A DNA stretch of 64,000 bases. It comes from Tissierella creatinophila DSM 6911 (GTDB lineage: Bacteria; Bacillota; Clostridia; Tissierellales; Tissierellaceae). The position numbers and the translations under genes were made by a program. The stretch is from contig NZ_LTDM01000005.1 in NCBI RefSeq assembly GCF_001940565.1, positions 1-64,000 of the forward strand, written 5' to 3'. Below are positions 8,396 through 17,206 of this stretch, piece after piece (position 1 is the first letter of the stretch; the number at the start of each line of letters is the position of its first letter). The notes beneath the pieces were generated by a model, which ran no database searches, was not told the origin of the DNA, and was given only the letters and a program-made list of their open reading frames with translations.

Positions 8396-8695
8396 ATGGC
8401 AATAGATGTTGTGCCCGAATGGATGATTAACCTTGATGATGAAGATGTATCATTTATCAAAAAATTTCTTTTAGCTTCAGGTTCACTAAAGGAGATTGCT
8501 AATCAATATGAAGTTACTTACCCCACCGTAAGACTCAGGCTTGATAAATTAATACAAAAAATTCAAATAAGCGAAAATACTGCAAACGAACCTTACATCT
8601 CTTTAGTCAAGCGATTAGCTTTAAACGATAAGGTGGACTTTGAAACTGCTAAACTATTAATTTCAGAATACAAAAAAGTTAAAGGAGCTGAATAA
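8396..8695 (+). CDS. DUF2089 family helix-turn-helix protein
   Basis: This is a 99-residue protein. The core SFIKKFLLASGSLKEIANQ followed by YPTVRLRLDKLIQKI is the DUF2089/HTH signature, with a recognition helix in TYPTVRLRLDKLI. The start is fixed by AAAGGAGG eight bases before the ATG at 8396. It is transcribed against the surrounding element genes and forms an operon with the membrane protein two bases downstream. Such pairs often look like a regulator with its membrane-bound partner or anti-regulator; this is inference. Confidence 0.8.
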   Translation: MAIDVVPEWMINLDDEDVSFIKKFLLASGSLKEIANQYEVTYPTVRLRLDKLIQKIQISENTANEPYISLVKRLALNDKVDFETAKLLISEYKKVKGAE

Positions 8696-8696
8696 T

Positions 8697-9020
8697 ATGA
8701 AAAACGTAACTATAATGTTGTTTCTTGTGATGCTATTGTTAGTTGGAGGAATTTTTCTTCAAATATTTCTATCTAAAAAGAAGAGCAAGTGGTTTGGACT
8801 TATACTTCCAACAATCACATTTCTATATTCTTTATTGATGATTTTTAGTATTGCTGTTTTTGAGGGAATGAAGAGTGGCGAGATATTCATGCTATTTGCT
8901 TCAACCTTTCTAATTAGTAATATTCCGACCATTGTCTTACTTGGGATTTATTTTGGTTGTCGTGAGAAAATGAAACTTCGTTCCCAACTTGACAAAATGA
9001 ATATTCAAGACTTGGAGTAA
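8697..9020 (+). CDS. Small membrane protein, partner of the DUF2089 regulator
   Basis: The 107-residue protein has three hydrophobic segments (about 4-24, 32-54 and 64-86) and a charged C-terminal tail ending in KMNIQDLE. The start ATG lies one base after the stop of the DUF2089 gene, indicating one transcript and coupled translation. I do not recognise the family. A role as membrane sensor or anti-regulator for the upstream HTH protein is a guess from operon structure. Confidence 0.7.
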   Translation: MKNVTIMLFLVMLLLVGGIFLQIFLSKKKSKWFGLILPTITFLYSLLMIFSIAVFEGMKSGEIFMLFASTFLISNIPTIVLLGIYFGCREKMKLRSQLDKMNIQDLE

Positions 9021-9088
9021 ACTCCTATTATTGATATACACTTTATGGGTCTATACCAATTCCACTAAAACTAATGTTAATTATGATG

Positions 9089-9135
9089 AGAGAGTGAGTA
9101 ATCCTTCAAATTTATGATTGGATTGCTCACTCTCT
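9089..9135. terminator. Bidirectional hairpin between convergent genes
   Basis: Arms of 16 bases (9089-9104 and 9120-9135) pair with one G-T wobble around a 15-base loop. It separates the plus-strand pair ending at 9020 from the minus-strand gene ending at 9145. T-rich sequence follows on the right side. Confidence 0.7.
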
Positions 9136-9144
9136 ATTTCACCA

Positions 9145-9486
9145 CTACATCCCAAGTATTGTCCAAATATATGTTGGAGCAGTTAAGGTAAACACTAAAC
9201 AAGCAAACAAAATTGCTGGTGCTGCCCACTCAAACTGGCCATGTTTTCTGTAGTCAAAATAAGCCATGCCAAGTTTAGCAAAGAAAAACACTGCCAAAAC
9301 TAAATCAATTGCAGGGAACACCACCTTGTTTACCACAGTCTTAATTTGCTGGGATGCATCTCCCCAGGTACCTTCGATTGCTCCTGCTACATCTCCTGTA
9401 CCTCCAGCAAATGCTGTGGTACTAGCTATTAATACAATCAGCAATAATATCAAAACTATTAATACATTCTTCTTGTATCTCTTCAT
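9145..9486 (-). CDS. DUF3852-like pilin/VirB2-like conjugation protein
   Basis: The 113-residue protein has a signal-like hydrophobic N-terminus (ILLLIVLIASTTAFAGG, with an AFA-G cleavage site), then an amphipathic stretch and two transmembrane helices. This is the plan of VirB2/TrbC-type subunits and of the DUF3852 proteins found beside TrbL-like genes in Clostridial elements. The start at 9484-9486 follows AGGTGG. It is expected to be membrane-inserted and possibly a transfer-channel or pilus subunit; direct evidence is only topology and context. Confidence 0.65.
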   Translation of the reverse strand: MKRYKKNVLIVLILLLIVLIASTTAFAGGTGDVAGAIEGTWGDASQQIKTVVNKVVFPAIDLVLAVFFFAKLGMAYFDYRKHGQFEWAAPAILFACLVFTLTAPTYIWTILGM

Positions 9487-9511
9487 AAAAACCACCTTTC
9501 TTTTTCTGATT

Positions 9512-11203
9512 TTAAGGTTTCAAGGGAGCAATATGCCAATCTTGCCATAGGTTTCCCCTTATTGTTAGTGCATCTGTTAAATTTATAGAAAGCATTCCCA
9601 CTGGAGTCCATGCATCTATAAGCCAAGTATTTACTGTATATGCTCCATCAGGCATCCATATAGGAGTAAAGTGGGTACGATTTTTATAGGTTGAATAATT
9701 GTTTTTCTTAAATTCAAATTTTGGATTTGAACCATTAGATGTTCGATCTAGCAATCTCCAATAAGTTTCATATCTGAATTCTGGAAAATATGATATAGCA
9801 TTTTGAGGATAGGTAATTGCTGAACTTTGATTACTACTTATACTTGCATTTACTAATTGATTAATACCGTATCCACTTTTAAAGCTACTTCCACTTCCAG
9901 TAGGATTTTTATTATCATTCATAATTCTCATATCAGCAGAAAGCCTTGCACTATATTGTTTAAAATCAAATTCCCACCATCCATGATCACACCAATACCC
10001 TGAATCTTCTCCAGTGCTATGCCACACCCAATATGAATACCACCATGGACTCCATATAGACCAATTAGCATTTGTATTTTCTTCTCTTCTTGGAATAGAT
10101 GCATAGGAGAAAGAATCATTTCTATCATTTGCCACTGGGTTTGGTGGAGGGTTTTTATCTAAATCTACAATTTTAATGTTTATAGTTGATTTAGCAGTTC
10201 CTCCAGGGCCATTAACATTTACATATATAATCATGTTTTGCTCTGTATTTGGGGTTGTCCATTTTACCCAAGCAAGTTGTGAATCTCCTCTTGGATAATA
10301 GACATTTCCCACATCAAATGTTCTTCCACCAATACTAAAGCTAACATCAGTTGGATTATCAGGATCAGACTGTCCACCACTTACCATTACTGATGTAATT
10401 ACTTCTGTATTTACTCTATATTCATAATCATATGTGCTGATAATAGGTTCTTCAGGTTTTTCTTTAAATCGAACAATTCCAAGACCTAAATAATTCTTAA
10501 TATCCGAGTTTGAAGCAGGGATTGATGTACTCCCACTCCATGCATGATATCCTAAATCTCCTACCTCTAAAAACATTGCAAGGGGAAGATTTTTATGACT
10601 TAAAGATACCATTTTACTTCTAAGACCACCACTTAATTTCTCATCATACATGGCTGCTTCCGTTGCAGTTGTGGCTGTCATTACCCCCTGAAATGTATAA
10701 TAAGCTATGGGTTCAAGAAGTAATTTGTATTCTCCATTGATTAAAATATCGTAGTTCATACCAGTAATATCTGATATTCTCTTAATTGTATATTCTGAAC
10801 AGAAATACTTCTTTATAGCTTCTATATTATTACTTCCATTTGTGCTTACTATCCTCGGCATTTCTTGCCCTGGGTTTACAAAGGAATAACTTGTAGTACT
10901 AGGTGATAGTGTTATTCCATTGTTGTAGCTTATTTTACTTGTTTTGCCAAAGTGTAAGCGAACATTAGTTGGAGATTTATTCGTAAAATCTATTGGTGTG
11001 CTGACTATAGCATGATCACTAGCACGAACTACAGTTATACGGACTCCATCATAACCAGATGACCATTTATTTTCACTGGTCCCACTTCCCATATCACCTC
11101 CACCTGAATCTATATTTCCATCTCCAATTGCAAACACAGAAAGGGGTATTATGAAATTAAATATTACTAAAACTACCATGAAAAATATTCTTCTTCTCCT
11201 CAT
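9512..11203 (-). CDS. Large secreted Trp-rich conjugative-element protein
   Basis: This 563-residue protein has a clear signal peptide (RRRRIFFMVVLVIFN... with cleavage near SVFA) and no later membrane anchor, so it should be exported. The mature part has a Gly/Ser-rich start (DGNIDSGGGDMGSG), Ig/fibronectin-like beta regions, and a PPPNPVANDRND linker near 355. A very Trp-rich stretch lies at about 380-415 (for example WSIWSPWWYSYWVW). It is coded between the Tad pilus genes and the channel genes, which suggests a pilus-associated adhesin or surface protein. I do not recognise a catalytic domain. Confidence 0.7.
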   Translation of the reverse strand: MRRRRIFFMVVLVIFNFIIPLSVFAIGDGNIDSGGGDMGSGTSENKWSSGYDGVRITVVRASDHAIVSTPIDFTNKSPTNVRLHFGKTSKISYNNGITLSPSTTSYSFVNPGQEMPRIVSTNGSNNIEAIKKYFCSEYTIKRISDITGMNYDILINGEYKLLLEPIAYYTFQGVMTATTATEAAMYDEKLSGGLRSKMVSLSHKNLPLAMFLEVGDLGYHAWSGSTSIPASNSDIKNYLGLGIVRFKEKPEEPIISTYDYEYRVNTEVITSVMVSGGQSDPDNPTDVSFSIGGRTFDVGNVYYPRGDSQLAWVKWTTPNTEQNMIIYVNVNGPGGTAKSTINIKIVDLDKNPPPNPVANDRNDSFSYASIPRREENTNANWSIWSPWWYSYWVWHSTGEDSGYWCDHGWWEFDFKQYSARLSADMRIMNDNKNPTGSGSSFKSGYGINQLVNASISSNQSSAITYPQNAISYFPEFRYETYWRLLDRTSNGSNPKFEFKKNNYSTYKNRTHFTPIWMPDGAYTVNTWLIDAWTPVGMLSINLTDALTIRGNLWQDWHIAPLKP

Positions 11204-11224
11204 CTAATTCTCCTTTCTACAAAG

Positions 11225-11249
11225 AAAAAACACTGTATCTCTACAGTGT
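11225..11249 (-). terminator. Intrinsic terminator upstream of the secreted-protein gene
   Basis: Perfect 8-bp arms (ACACTGTA and TACAGTGT) with a 4-base loop are followed on the minus strand by six T. It stands between the 11269 gene and the 11203 gene, so it can limit read-through from the Tad genes. Confidence 0.75.
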
Positions 11250-11268
11250 ATATCTTAGTTATATATAT

Positions 11269-11910
11269 TTAATTCATATCACCTATTTGTTTATTTATAT
11301 CTCCATCACCATCAACTTTTGTACCTTCACCTTCACCGACATCATCAATCCACCCAAATCCAGGTACAAATATTTTACCATCCTTCTTATCCCCACCTTG
11401 TGGCTCATCTTTTTTCTTGGGAGGTTCTTCAGGTTTTTCTACCTTATCATGATCTATATTCTTAGGTGGTTCTTCCACCTTTTCTCCATCAGGTTTTTTA
11501 GTTGGATCTGTTAATTCTTCCTTTGTAGGTTCTTTTGCTTTCTTTACATCACCTTGAATAGTTTGATTTGTACCTTTATCTACTCCATTTTTATTGTTTT
11601 GAGTGTCTGAAACTTTTATAGCCGGTACATTAATCTCTTTTTCACTAGCCTCTATTTTTTCTTTATCTTCTTTTTCTGCATTGCCTATAGTATTATCATC
11701 TATCTTTTCTAAATTTCCCTTATCTATATTAATTTCATTATCTTTTTCTACAATTATATCGTTAATAGTATCCCCTCCACTAGGCAGTGCTACTTCTTCT
11801 ACTGGTTCTTTCTGAAACTTCGAACTTATCATAAATACTAATGCTGCACAGATTAACAAACCACTTGCAACTACAAGCCATTTTTTAGTTCTATCATTAA
11901 ATACTTTCAT
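11269..11910 (-). CDS. Membrane-anchored Lys/Glu/Pro-rich protein (DUF6550-like)
   Basis: A 213-residue protein with one N-terminal transmembrane helix (KWLVVASGLLICAALVFMI, about 10-28). The rest is a long low-complexity extracytoplasmic region rich in Lys, Glu, Asp and Pro (EEPPKNIDHDKVEKPEEPPKK). A short conserved ending follows (KIFVPGFGWIDDVGEGEGT). That ending is the only part that looks like a specific motif. Proteins of this plan occur next to Tad-like genes in Clostridial conjugative elements. It may span the cell wall for the pilus or channel; the function is not known. Confidence 0.65.
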   Translation of the reverse strand: MKVFNDRTKKWLVVASGLLICAALVFMISSKFQKEPVEEVALPSGGDTINDIIVEKDNEINIDKGNLEKIDDNTIGNAEKEDKEKIEASEKEINVPAIKVSDTQNNKNGVDKGTNQTIQGDVKKAKEPTKEELTDPTKKPDGEKVEEPPKNIDHDKVEKPEEPPKKKDEPQGGDKKDGKIFVPGFGWIDDVGEGEGTKVDGDGDINKQIGDMN

Positions 11911-12018
11911 AGATTTCTGCCTCCTTTTCCTACATCTATTTTCATCTTTTCCACTACCCTACTATTAATTCCAACCCTACCACAAGATATTTTAAAAGTC
12001 TATTAATATTTTCATCTA

Positions 12019-12579
12019 CTAAAACTTAGGAGTATAACCAGCACTTGTCTTTATCCTGATTTTCATACTTGGAAGTAGTTTGCCTCCAAAGGATACTGGG
12101 ACCTCCAGCATAATAGTACTGTCTATTTTAAACCTTGAACTTAGTATATCTCCTGATGCTATGGGAGCATTCCTTATCACCACATCTAAATCCCAAATCC
12201 TAAACTCCATCTTATTATCCGATGTAGATTTTATATGGTATCCTCCACTTTGATTTAGTCCTAATATATTATCTAGTCTGCCATAAATATCCCCATAATT
12301 TAGGGATTCCTGAAAATCATCTGCTACTGGCTGATATCCCCCTGAATATCCTTCCCTAACTCCATGATAAACATCATCATAGTTATCATTTACTGTAGAA
12401 ATCACTGCATCTTGTACTGCATCACGAACACCCTGCGCTATAATCATAAGCCTAAAATATTCAGATATACCAGTAAATATTATTATCAAAGCCAGAGTAA
12501 CTGCAATTATTAATGGAAATGAACTACCACCTTTATCTTTTAATATTAGTTTTAATTTATTTAGTAATTTTATCATCAT
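12019..12579 (-). CDS. TadE-like minor pilin/pilus assembly protein
   Basis: About 186 residues. A basic start is followed by KDKGGSSFPLIIAVTLALIIIFTGISEYFRL, which is a type IV pilin-like hydrophobic N-terminus with a Gly-Ser processing context, then an extracytoplasmic beta-rich domain. This is the pattern of TadE/TadF pseudopilins. The start is set at one of two adjacent ATG codons (12574-12579) behind AGGTGAG, since the longer frame overlaps the upstream gene without a binding site. It would be a substrate of the prepilin peptidase coded at 18036. Confidence 0.7.
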   Translation of the reverse strand: MMIKLLNKLKLILKDKGGSSFPLIIAVTLALIIIFTGISEYFRLMIIAQGVRDAVQDAVISTVNDNYDDVYHGVREGYSGGYQPVADDFQESLNYGDIYGRLDNILGLNQSGGYHIKSTSDNKMEFRIWDLDVVIRNAPIASGDILSSRFKIDSTIMLEVPVSFGGKLLPSMKIRIKTSAGYTPKF

Positions 12580-12584
12580 CTCAC

Positions 12585-12980
12585 CTACTTCCAATATACT
12601 TCTGATTTACCTGCTGCATCAGCTCTTAAGGTTACTGGGAAGGAACCAAATCCTGCAAATAAACCTATATTAGTTTCATAGCTTATAGTTACAGTTATTT
12701 CTTCATTTAATTGTATTCTTCCTGACTTTGACCATCTTACAGTTGGATCAATTCCCATTTTATCTTTCAATAAAGTTTCCCTATTTGTAGTCTCAGTTCC
12801 TACTCTCCCTGCAATTTCTGCTTCTCTAACAAGTTCTGTAGCAAAGCTATCTATTTGCTGCTTTAGTATATAAACTGGAAATACCTTTACTGCAAGGGCA
12901 ATAACAAGCATTACACAAAGGATCAAAATAGCCACATCTATATATCCTTCTCCTTTATTAGATCTTAGTATCTTAAACAT
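12585..12980 (-). CDS. DUF4320-like pseudopilin
   Basis: A 131-residue protein with the N-terminus RSNKGEGYIDVAILILCVMLVIALAVKVF. A GEGYID processing-site motif before a hydrophobic helix is shared with the 76-residue pilin-like protein at 18469 (also GEGYID). The rest is a small beta-rich domain ending in EVYWK. DUF4320 proteins accompany Tad genes in Firmicute mobile elements. It is probably cleaved by the TadV-type peptidase after the Gly. Confidence 0.75.
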   Translation of the reverse strand: MFKILRSNKGEGYIDVAILILCVMLVIALAVKVFPVYILKQQIDSFATELVREAEIAGRVGTETTNRETLLKDKMGIDPTVRWSKSGRIQLNEEITVTISYETNIGLFAGFGSFPVTLRADAAGKSEVYWK

Positions 12981-12991
12981 ATTAGCACCCC

Positions 12992-13864
12992 CTAAAACAA
13001 TCCACTAAAGGAACGGATAATTTCATAGATAATGATTGATAAATAAACACCCATAAAGCACATAAGCATTATAAAAGAGAAGACTCTTATTTTTGGTGGA
13101 ATTTTCATTGCTTCTGATTTCAGCCTTTGCAGTTCTAGTTGTTTCATATCATGAGAAAGCATTTGAAAATACATTGTTCCATCATCACCACGAAGAACAC
13201 CTATTAATCCTCTAGTTATATCTGATAGCATTGGCGAATTGATTCTTGCCTCAAATCTTGTAAGGGCTGCTTCATAAGATGAAGACCTCATATCTGCAGT
13301 TAATATATCTAGTTCCTTTGTGAAGTCCTCTCCTGCATTTTTCTTAAAGTTTTCTAACATGGACAATACATCCCTGCTTGCCTTTAATTCTTGAGTAATT
13401 GTTGCTACAAATCTGGGAAGTTCTCTTTCTATCTTTTCTCTTTTCTCCTTTAATTCCTCATCAGCCTTCTTTATTTCCTTGAAATATGTCATTATACTAA
13501 GGAATAAGATTATTGGCGCCAATAGAGGAAGTATTATTAGTGCTGGAATTACTCCAATTCCAATTAAACTTGCCTTTACAATGGCTGATGCCATATATTC
13601 TTCAGGTGTCATATTTATTCCAGATGCATTTAATGTATTTCTCATTCTAGCTTTTTTATATTCATCCATAGGGATATATTTTGAAAGTCTTACTGCCCAT
13701 CCTAAAAGTAATATGTCAATATTCTTTGATTTTTGCTTCCCTTCTCTTCCTGCTGACTGCATAGCTTTTTGTGTAGCTAATCTTGGAAGTTTAAGTAAAT
13801 CAGAGATAATAAAGAACAAACCAAGAGCAAGGAGTATTCCAAAAATAAAGATTAAAAATATCAT
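12992..13864 (-). CDS. tadC: TadC-like inner-membrane platform protein
   Basis: A 290-residue type II secretion F-domain protein. It has an N-terminal transmembrane helix, a central cytoplasmic helical bundle (ELPRFVATITQELKASRDV...) and C-terminal hydrophobic segments (RVFSFIMLMCFMGVYLSIIIYEI). It pairs with the TadB-like protein five bases upstream, the usual two-protein platform of Tad pili. It recruits the TadA ATPase on the cytoplasmic side. Gene order A-B-C matches standard Tad operons. Confidence 0.85.
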   Translation of the reverse strand: MIFLIFIFGILLALGLFFIISDLLKLPRLATQKAMQSAGREGKQKSKNIDILLLGWAVRLSKYIPMDEYKKARMRNTLNASGINMTPEEYMASAIVKASLIGIGVIPALIILPLLAPIILFLSIMTYFKEIKKADEELKEKREKIERELPRFVATITQELKASRDVLSMLENFKKNAGEDFTKELDILTADMRSSSYEAALTRFEARINSPMLSDITRGLIGVLRGDDGTMYFQMLSHDMKQLELQRLKSEAMKIPPKIRVFSFIMLMCFMGVYLSIIIYEIIRSFSGLF

Positions 13865-13869
13865 TCTAT

Positions 13870-14799
13870 CTACCTCCTATACTCTATTGGCTGAGTTAGT
13901 TTAATTACAAAGGCAGTTGATATAAATATAGCTATAAAACATGTGGCAAGGACTATCTGACCCATTATGGTATGCATCAAAGTGTGATACCAGTCTTTAT
14001 TTAGAAAATATAAAAGTGGAATATTACCAAGGACTAGAATCTGCATAGTGATGAATTCTTTTCTTGGCTCAAATACCATGTTTTCAAGTTCTCCATTTAC
14101 TACTCTCATATCAGATAGTTTACTGACAATAGGTGTTAAGGTAGTTTTTAAACTTCTATCAAATTGGCAAGCAATCAGAGCATCACACCATTCATGAAAA
14201 ACAGCATTATCAATCCTTGGTTTCATATCTTGTAAAGATGCTGTAATGTCTGGGTTTATCAGTCTAACTCGAGAAATAAACTCCTTAAATACAGACAGTA
14301 CCGGTGGATTTAAATAGTCTATATTTTCTTCTACTGCAGTTACAATATCTTCATTTCTTAAATAAGCAGTTGTAATTATACTAAGTGCTGTTTCTAATTC
14401 TGCTGAAATAGCCTTTTTAAAATGAGTTTGAGTAAGCCTTACATACCAAAAGGGTATAAACATAAAGCCTATTGCCATTACTGGTACTAAAAAATAGTTA
14501 TTAATTATAATGGAAATAGATGCTCCTATTGAAAAAAGCAAAAGTGATAATGCACAGAGTATTGGGAACATCTTTTCCCTTCCAGTTATACTTAAAATTT
14601 CTTGTACTTCAGTTATTTCTTTTCTTAAAAAGGACATCCTTTTCCTCTTAGTGGTCTCATTAATTTCTTCTTTTATGCTTTTAGGCTTACTAGTTAATTT
14701 GATAAAAATACTATCAGTAAAGTCCATTGGTGAGATATTGAATAATATAAAAAAGCCTGTAATCATTCCGATACAGGCGATTAATAAAATGGTACTCAT
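13870..14799 (-). CDS. tadB: TadB-like inner-membrane platform protein
   Basis: This is a 309-residue protein with hydrophobic segments at the N-terminus (ILLIACIGMITGFFILFNI), in the middle (about 80-120) and at the C-terminus. It has a cytoplasmic helical region (AISAELETALSIITTAYLRNEDI) of the T2SSF type. It lies between tadA and tadC with gaps of five bases, so the three are translated from one message. It should form the membrane platform for pilus extrusion. Confidence 0.83.
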   Translation of the reverse strand: MSTILLIACIGMITGFFILFNISPMDFTDSIFIKLTSKPKSIKEEINETTKRKRMSFLRKEITEVQEILSITGREKMFPILCALSLLLFSIGASISIIINNYFLVPVMAIGFMFIPFWYVRLTQTHFKKAISAELETALSIITTAYLRNEDIVTAVEENIDYLNPPVLSVFKEFISRVRLINPDITASLQDMKPRIDNAVFHEWCDALIACQFDRSLKTTLTPIVSKLSDMRVVNGELENMVFEPRKEFITMQILVLGNIPLLYFLNKDWYHTLMHTIMGQIVLATCFIAIFISTAFVIKLTQPIEYRR

Positions 14800-14804
14800 A
14801 TGCT

Positions 14805-16388
14805 TTATACCTCCTTCTTCTTAAGCTTTTCTATTGTATCAATGGGCATTCCATTTTCTAAAAATCTTTTAGATAAGCTTTCAGATATACTATTAATTTG
14901 TTTATGGTTTCCTTTAATTAGAAACTCCCCATCTTCCAATCTGTTTTCAGTAATAATATATTGGAATAATGTTCTATAGTTTCTTGTGCCATCAGGTAAG
15001 ATTTCACATTCCATAATCTCCATCATTTTTCTTTCTTTGTTTTCTAATTGTTTACAAAATACAACTATAGGATAGGCTTCAGTTACATATCCCATTAATG
15101 TTTCATCTGTCATATCTACTGCTCTTTTGCAAAGAGACACCATTCTTCTATAAGTTGCTTCACAGGAATTTGAATGTATAGTTGTAAGAACTGCTACTCC
15201 AGTTCTAGCCGCCTCCTGTGCTGCATTGGCCTCTGCTCCACGCATTTCTCCTACAACAATAATATCAGGATTAAAGCGAAGAGACATATCTAAAAGTGTT
15301 ATCTGATCTATTCTTTGCCTTTCATTATCACTATCACGAGTAATAGTATGGATTACTGAATTAGCTACTCTTCCATTCTTCTCACGAACCAGTGATAATT
15401 CCCTAGATCCATTCTCTATAGTAAATATCCTTTTATTATCTGGTATTGTTGTAAGTAGCCAGCCTGCAATTGTTGTTTTACCTGAACTTGTTGCACCTGC
15501 CACACAGACAGAAATTCCATATCTTATACATTCAGATAAAAAATCTAGCATATTATTGGTTGCAGTTCCACCATTTATAAAATCTTCTTTCATCATATTC
15601 TGTGGATTTACTATACGAATAGATGCTGCAATACCCACATCTTCATCTACCAATGGGGTTTTTAAAACTGCTATACGAATATTTTTTGATAAATGTCCAA
15701 GGACTGCTGGACTTGCGTTATCTAGCACCATTCCTGATATATGAAGCATTCTCCTTATTACATTGATTGCGTGTTCAGGTGAGTCAAAATGCTCCTTAAG
15801 TTTTTCACTTCTTCCATCTGAATATTGTATTTCAATATCCTTCCATGAGTTTATATCAATTTCTTCTATACCATCTCCATGAATGTATTTAGTTAAAAAA
15901 CCAAACTCAGCCATTTCACTATATAGAGCATCTATCAGTTTGTTTCCATCCATACCCCTTACCGAAATTCTTTTATCCTGAACATATTTTGAGATATACC
16001 TTTTTAGATGTTCCTTAGAATCCTCTATAGTTTCATCTGTTATAAGGATTGAATAATTATTTGAAATATATTCCTGAACATCTTTTAATACTGATGAGAA
16101 ATCTTTACCTTCTGATTCTGGGGCGAAAAATAGAGAGTGGGTTCTGTTATCAGATCCTAACTCTCTTTGTGACTTTGCTGATATATTATTTTCTTCACTA
16201 TCCACTGATATATCTTTATTTTGTATCTCTGCATTATCTGTAGAATACTGTATATTTGTTATTTCTTTACTCTTATGTTTCTCTGAATCCTCATTATTAA
16301 CAGGTGATTTAATATCAGATTCAGCTAGTTCTTCAAAGTTTTCTATATCCTCTATAAAAATAGATTTATTTCTTTTCTGTCCTAACAC
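14805..16388 (-). CDS. tadA: TadA/CpaF-type secretion ATPase
   Basis: The 527-residue protein starts with about 120 residues of low-complexity acidic sequence, followed by the N-terminal CpaF domain (ILITDETIEDSKEHLKRYI). The ATPase core has Walker A GATSSGKTT (near residue 300) and the Asp box region IFTIENGSRELSLV. Walker B is FNPDIIVVGEMRGAEA, and the His box is GVAVLTTIHSNSCEATYRR. It supplies energy for Tad pilus assembly. The long acidic N-terminal extension is unusual compared with typical CpaF (about 450 residues). It overlaps the upstream tadZ by seven bases. Confidence 0.9.
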   Translation of the reverse strand: MLGQKRNKSIFIEDIENFEELAESDIKSPVNNEDSEKHKSKEITNIQYSTDNAEIQNKDISVDSEENNISAKSQRELGSDNRTHSLFFAPESEGKDFSSVLKDVQEYISNNYSILITDETIEDSKEHLKRYISKYVQDKRISVRGMDGNKLIDALYSEMAEFGFLTKYIHGDGIEEIDINSWKDIEIQYSDGRSEKLKEHFDSPEHAINVIRRMLHISGMVLDNASPAVLGHLSKNIRIAVLKTPLVDEDVGIAASIRIVNPQNMMKEDFINGGTATNNMLDFLSECIRYGISVCVAGATSSGKTTIAGWLLTTIPDNKRIFTIENGSRELSLVREKNGRVANSVIHTITRDSDNERQRIDQITLLDMSLRFNPDIIVVGEMRGAEANAAQEAARTGVAVLTTIHSNSCEATYRRMVSLCKRAVDMTDETLMGYVTEAYPIVVFCKQLENKERKMMEIMECEILPDGTRNYRTLFQYIITENRLEDGEFLIKGNHKQINSISESLSKRFLENGMPIDTIEKLKKKEV

Positions 16389-17206
16389 CCAAACACCTCC
16401 TTTACTATCTTTTCCATTTCCTTTCGAAACAATCTACTATCCTTCATTGATAGGTCTCCAAATAAGTCTCCTGCAAGGTATTGGGCCTCTAGTTCTTCTG
16501 AATGAGGGAGTTTAAAGGCTACTGATCCAAGTGCCTGACTTATATGTTCAACTCCTTGCTGTGGCTTTAAATTTGATGCTATTTTATATTGCTTATCAGC
16601 ATCCCATTTGCTATCCCTAAGAAGTGGCAATTGACTTGATAGATAACTAATGCTTTTCAAATCACAATTAGCCAGTCTTAATACTGAATCAGCCTCCATT
16701 AATGCAACTGCTGACAAGATATCATTTGCTATATAGCTACCACAATCAATAATTATAAAAGGTGCTATTTCACGTAAACTTTCTATAAGTTCCCTTGCTT
16801 GTTTTTCAGAATATGGGGGATAGGTATATTCATTTTCTCCTTTTAACATTCCAAGGATAGTTAAATATGATAACTTTTTATGGGTTATCATATTATGTTT
16901 TATTAAGGCTTCATTTACATGGGTTGCTGCAAGGATACTTCCTAAGGATTTTTCATGTTCCAAATCTGATGGTGGACAAATGCATGGAAGCATTGGTGCA
17001 GTCATATCACATAATACTAAAACTACATTCTTTCTTTTGTCAGCTAGATATTTTGCTAACTTAGTAGCAAGAGTTGTTTTTCCACTTCCTGGACTTCCCC
17101 ATACTGCTAAAACTCCCCCATGTAGAATATCTTCATATTCCCTTTCTTCTGTATTTCTTTTAAATATTCCTTTTTTCTTGAAATTCAGCAATCTATTCCA
17201 CCTCAC
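16382..17206 (-). CDS. tadZ: TadZ/CpaE-like ATPase
   Basis: A 274-residue P-loop protein with Walker A AVWGSPGSGKTTLATKLA near residue 35 and a VLVLCDMTAPMLPC strand. A Walker B-like region, EIAPFIIIDCGSYI, follows. It lacks the deviant ParA Lys (KGGxGKT) and has GSPGSGKTT. Position directly before tadA marks it as the TadZ/CpaE partner that localises the pilus machine. It overlaps neighbours on both sides (13 bases with the CpaB-like gene). Confidence 0.78.
   Translation of the reverse strand: MRWNRLLNFKKKGIFKRNTEEREYEDILHGGVLAVWGSPGSGKTTLATKLAKYLADKRKNVVLVLCDMTAPMLPCICPPSDLEHEKSLGSILAATHVNEALIKHNMITHKKLSYLTILGMLKGENEYTYPPYSEKQARELIESLREIAPFIIIDCGSYIANDILSAVALMEADSVLRLANCDLKSISYLSSQLPLLRDSKWDADKQYKIASNLKPQQGVEHISQALGSVAFKLPHSEELEAQYLAGDLFGDLSMKDSRLFRKEMEKIVKEVFGC

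Noticed and set aside
13479..13904. Plus-strand 141-codon frame opposite tadC
   Set aside because: Antisense shadow of the TadC-like gene, with no start signal.
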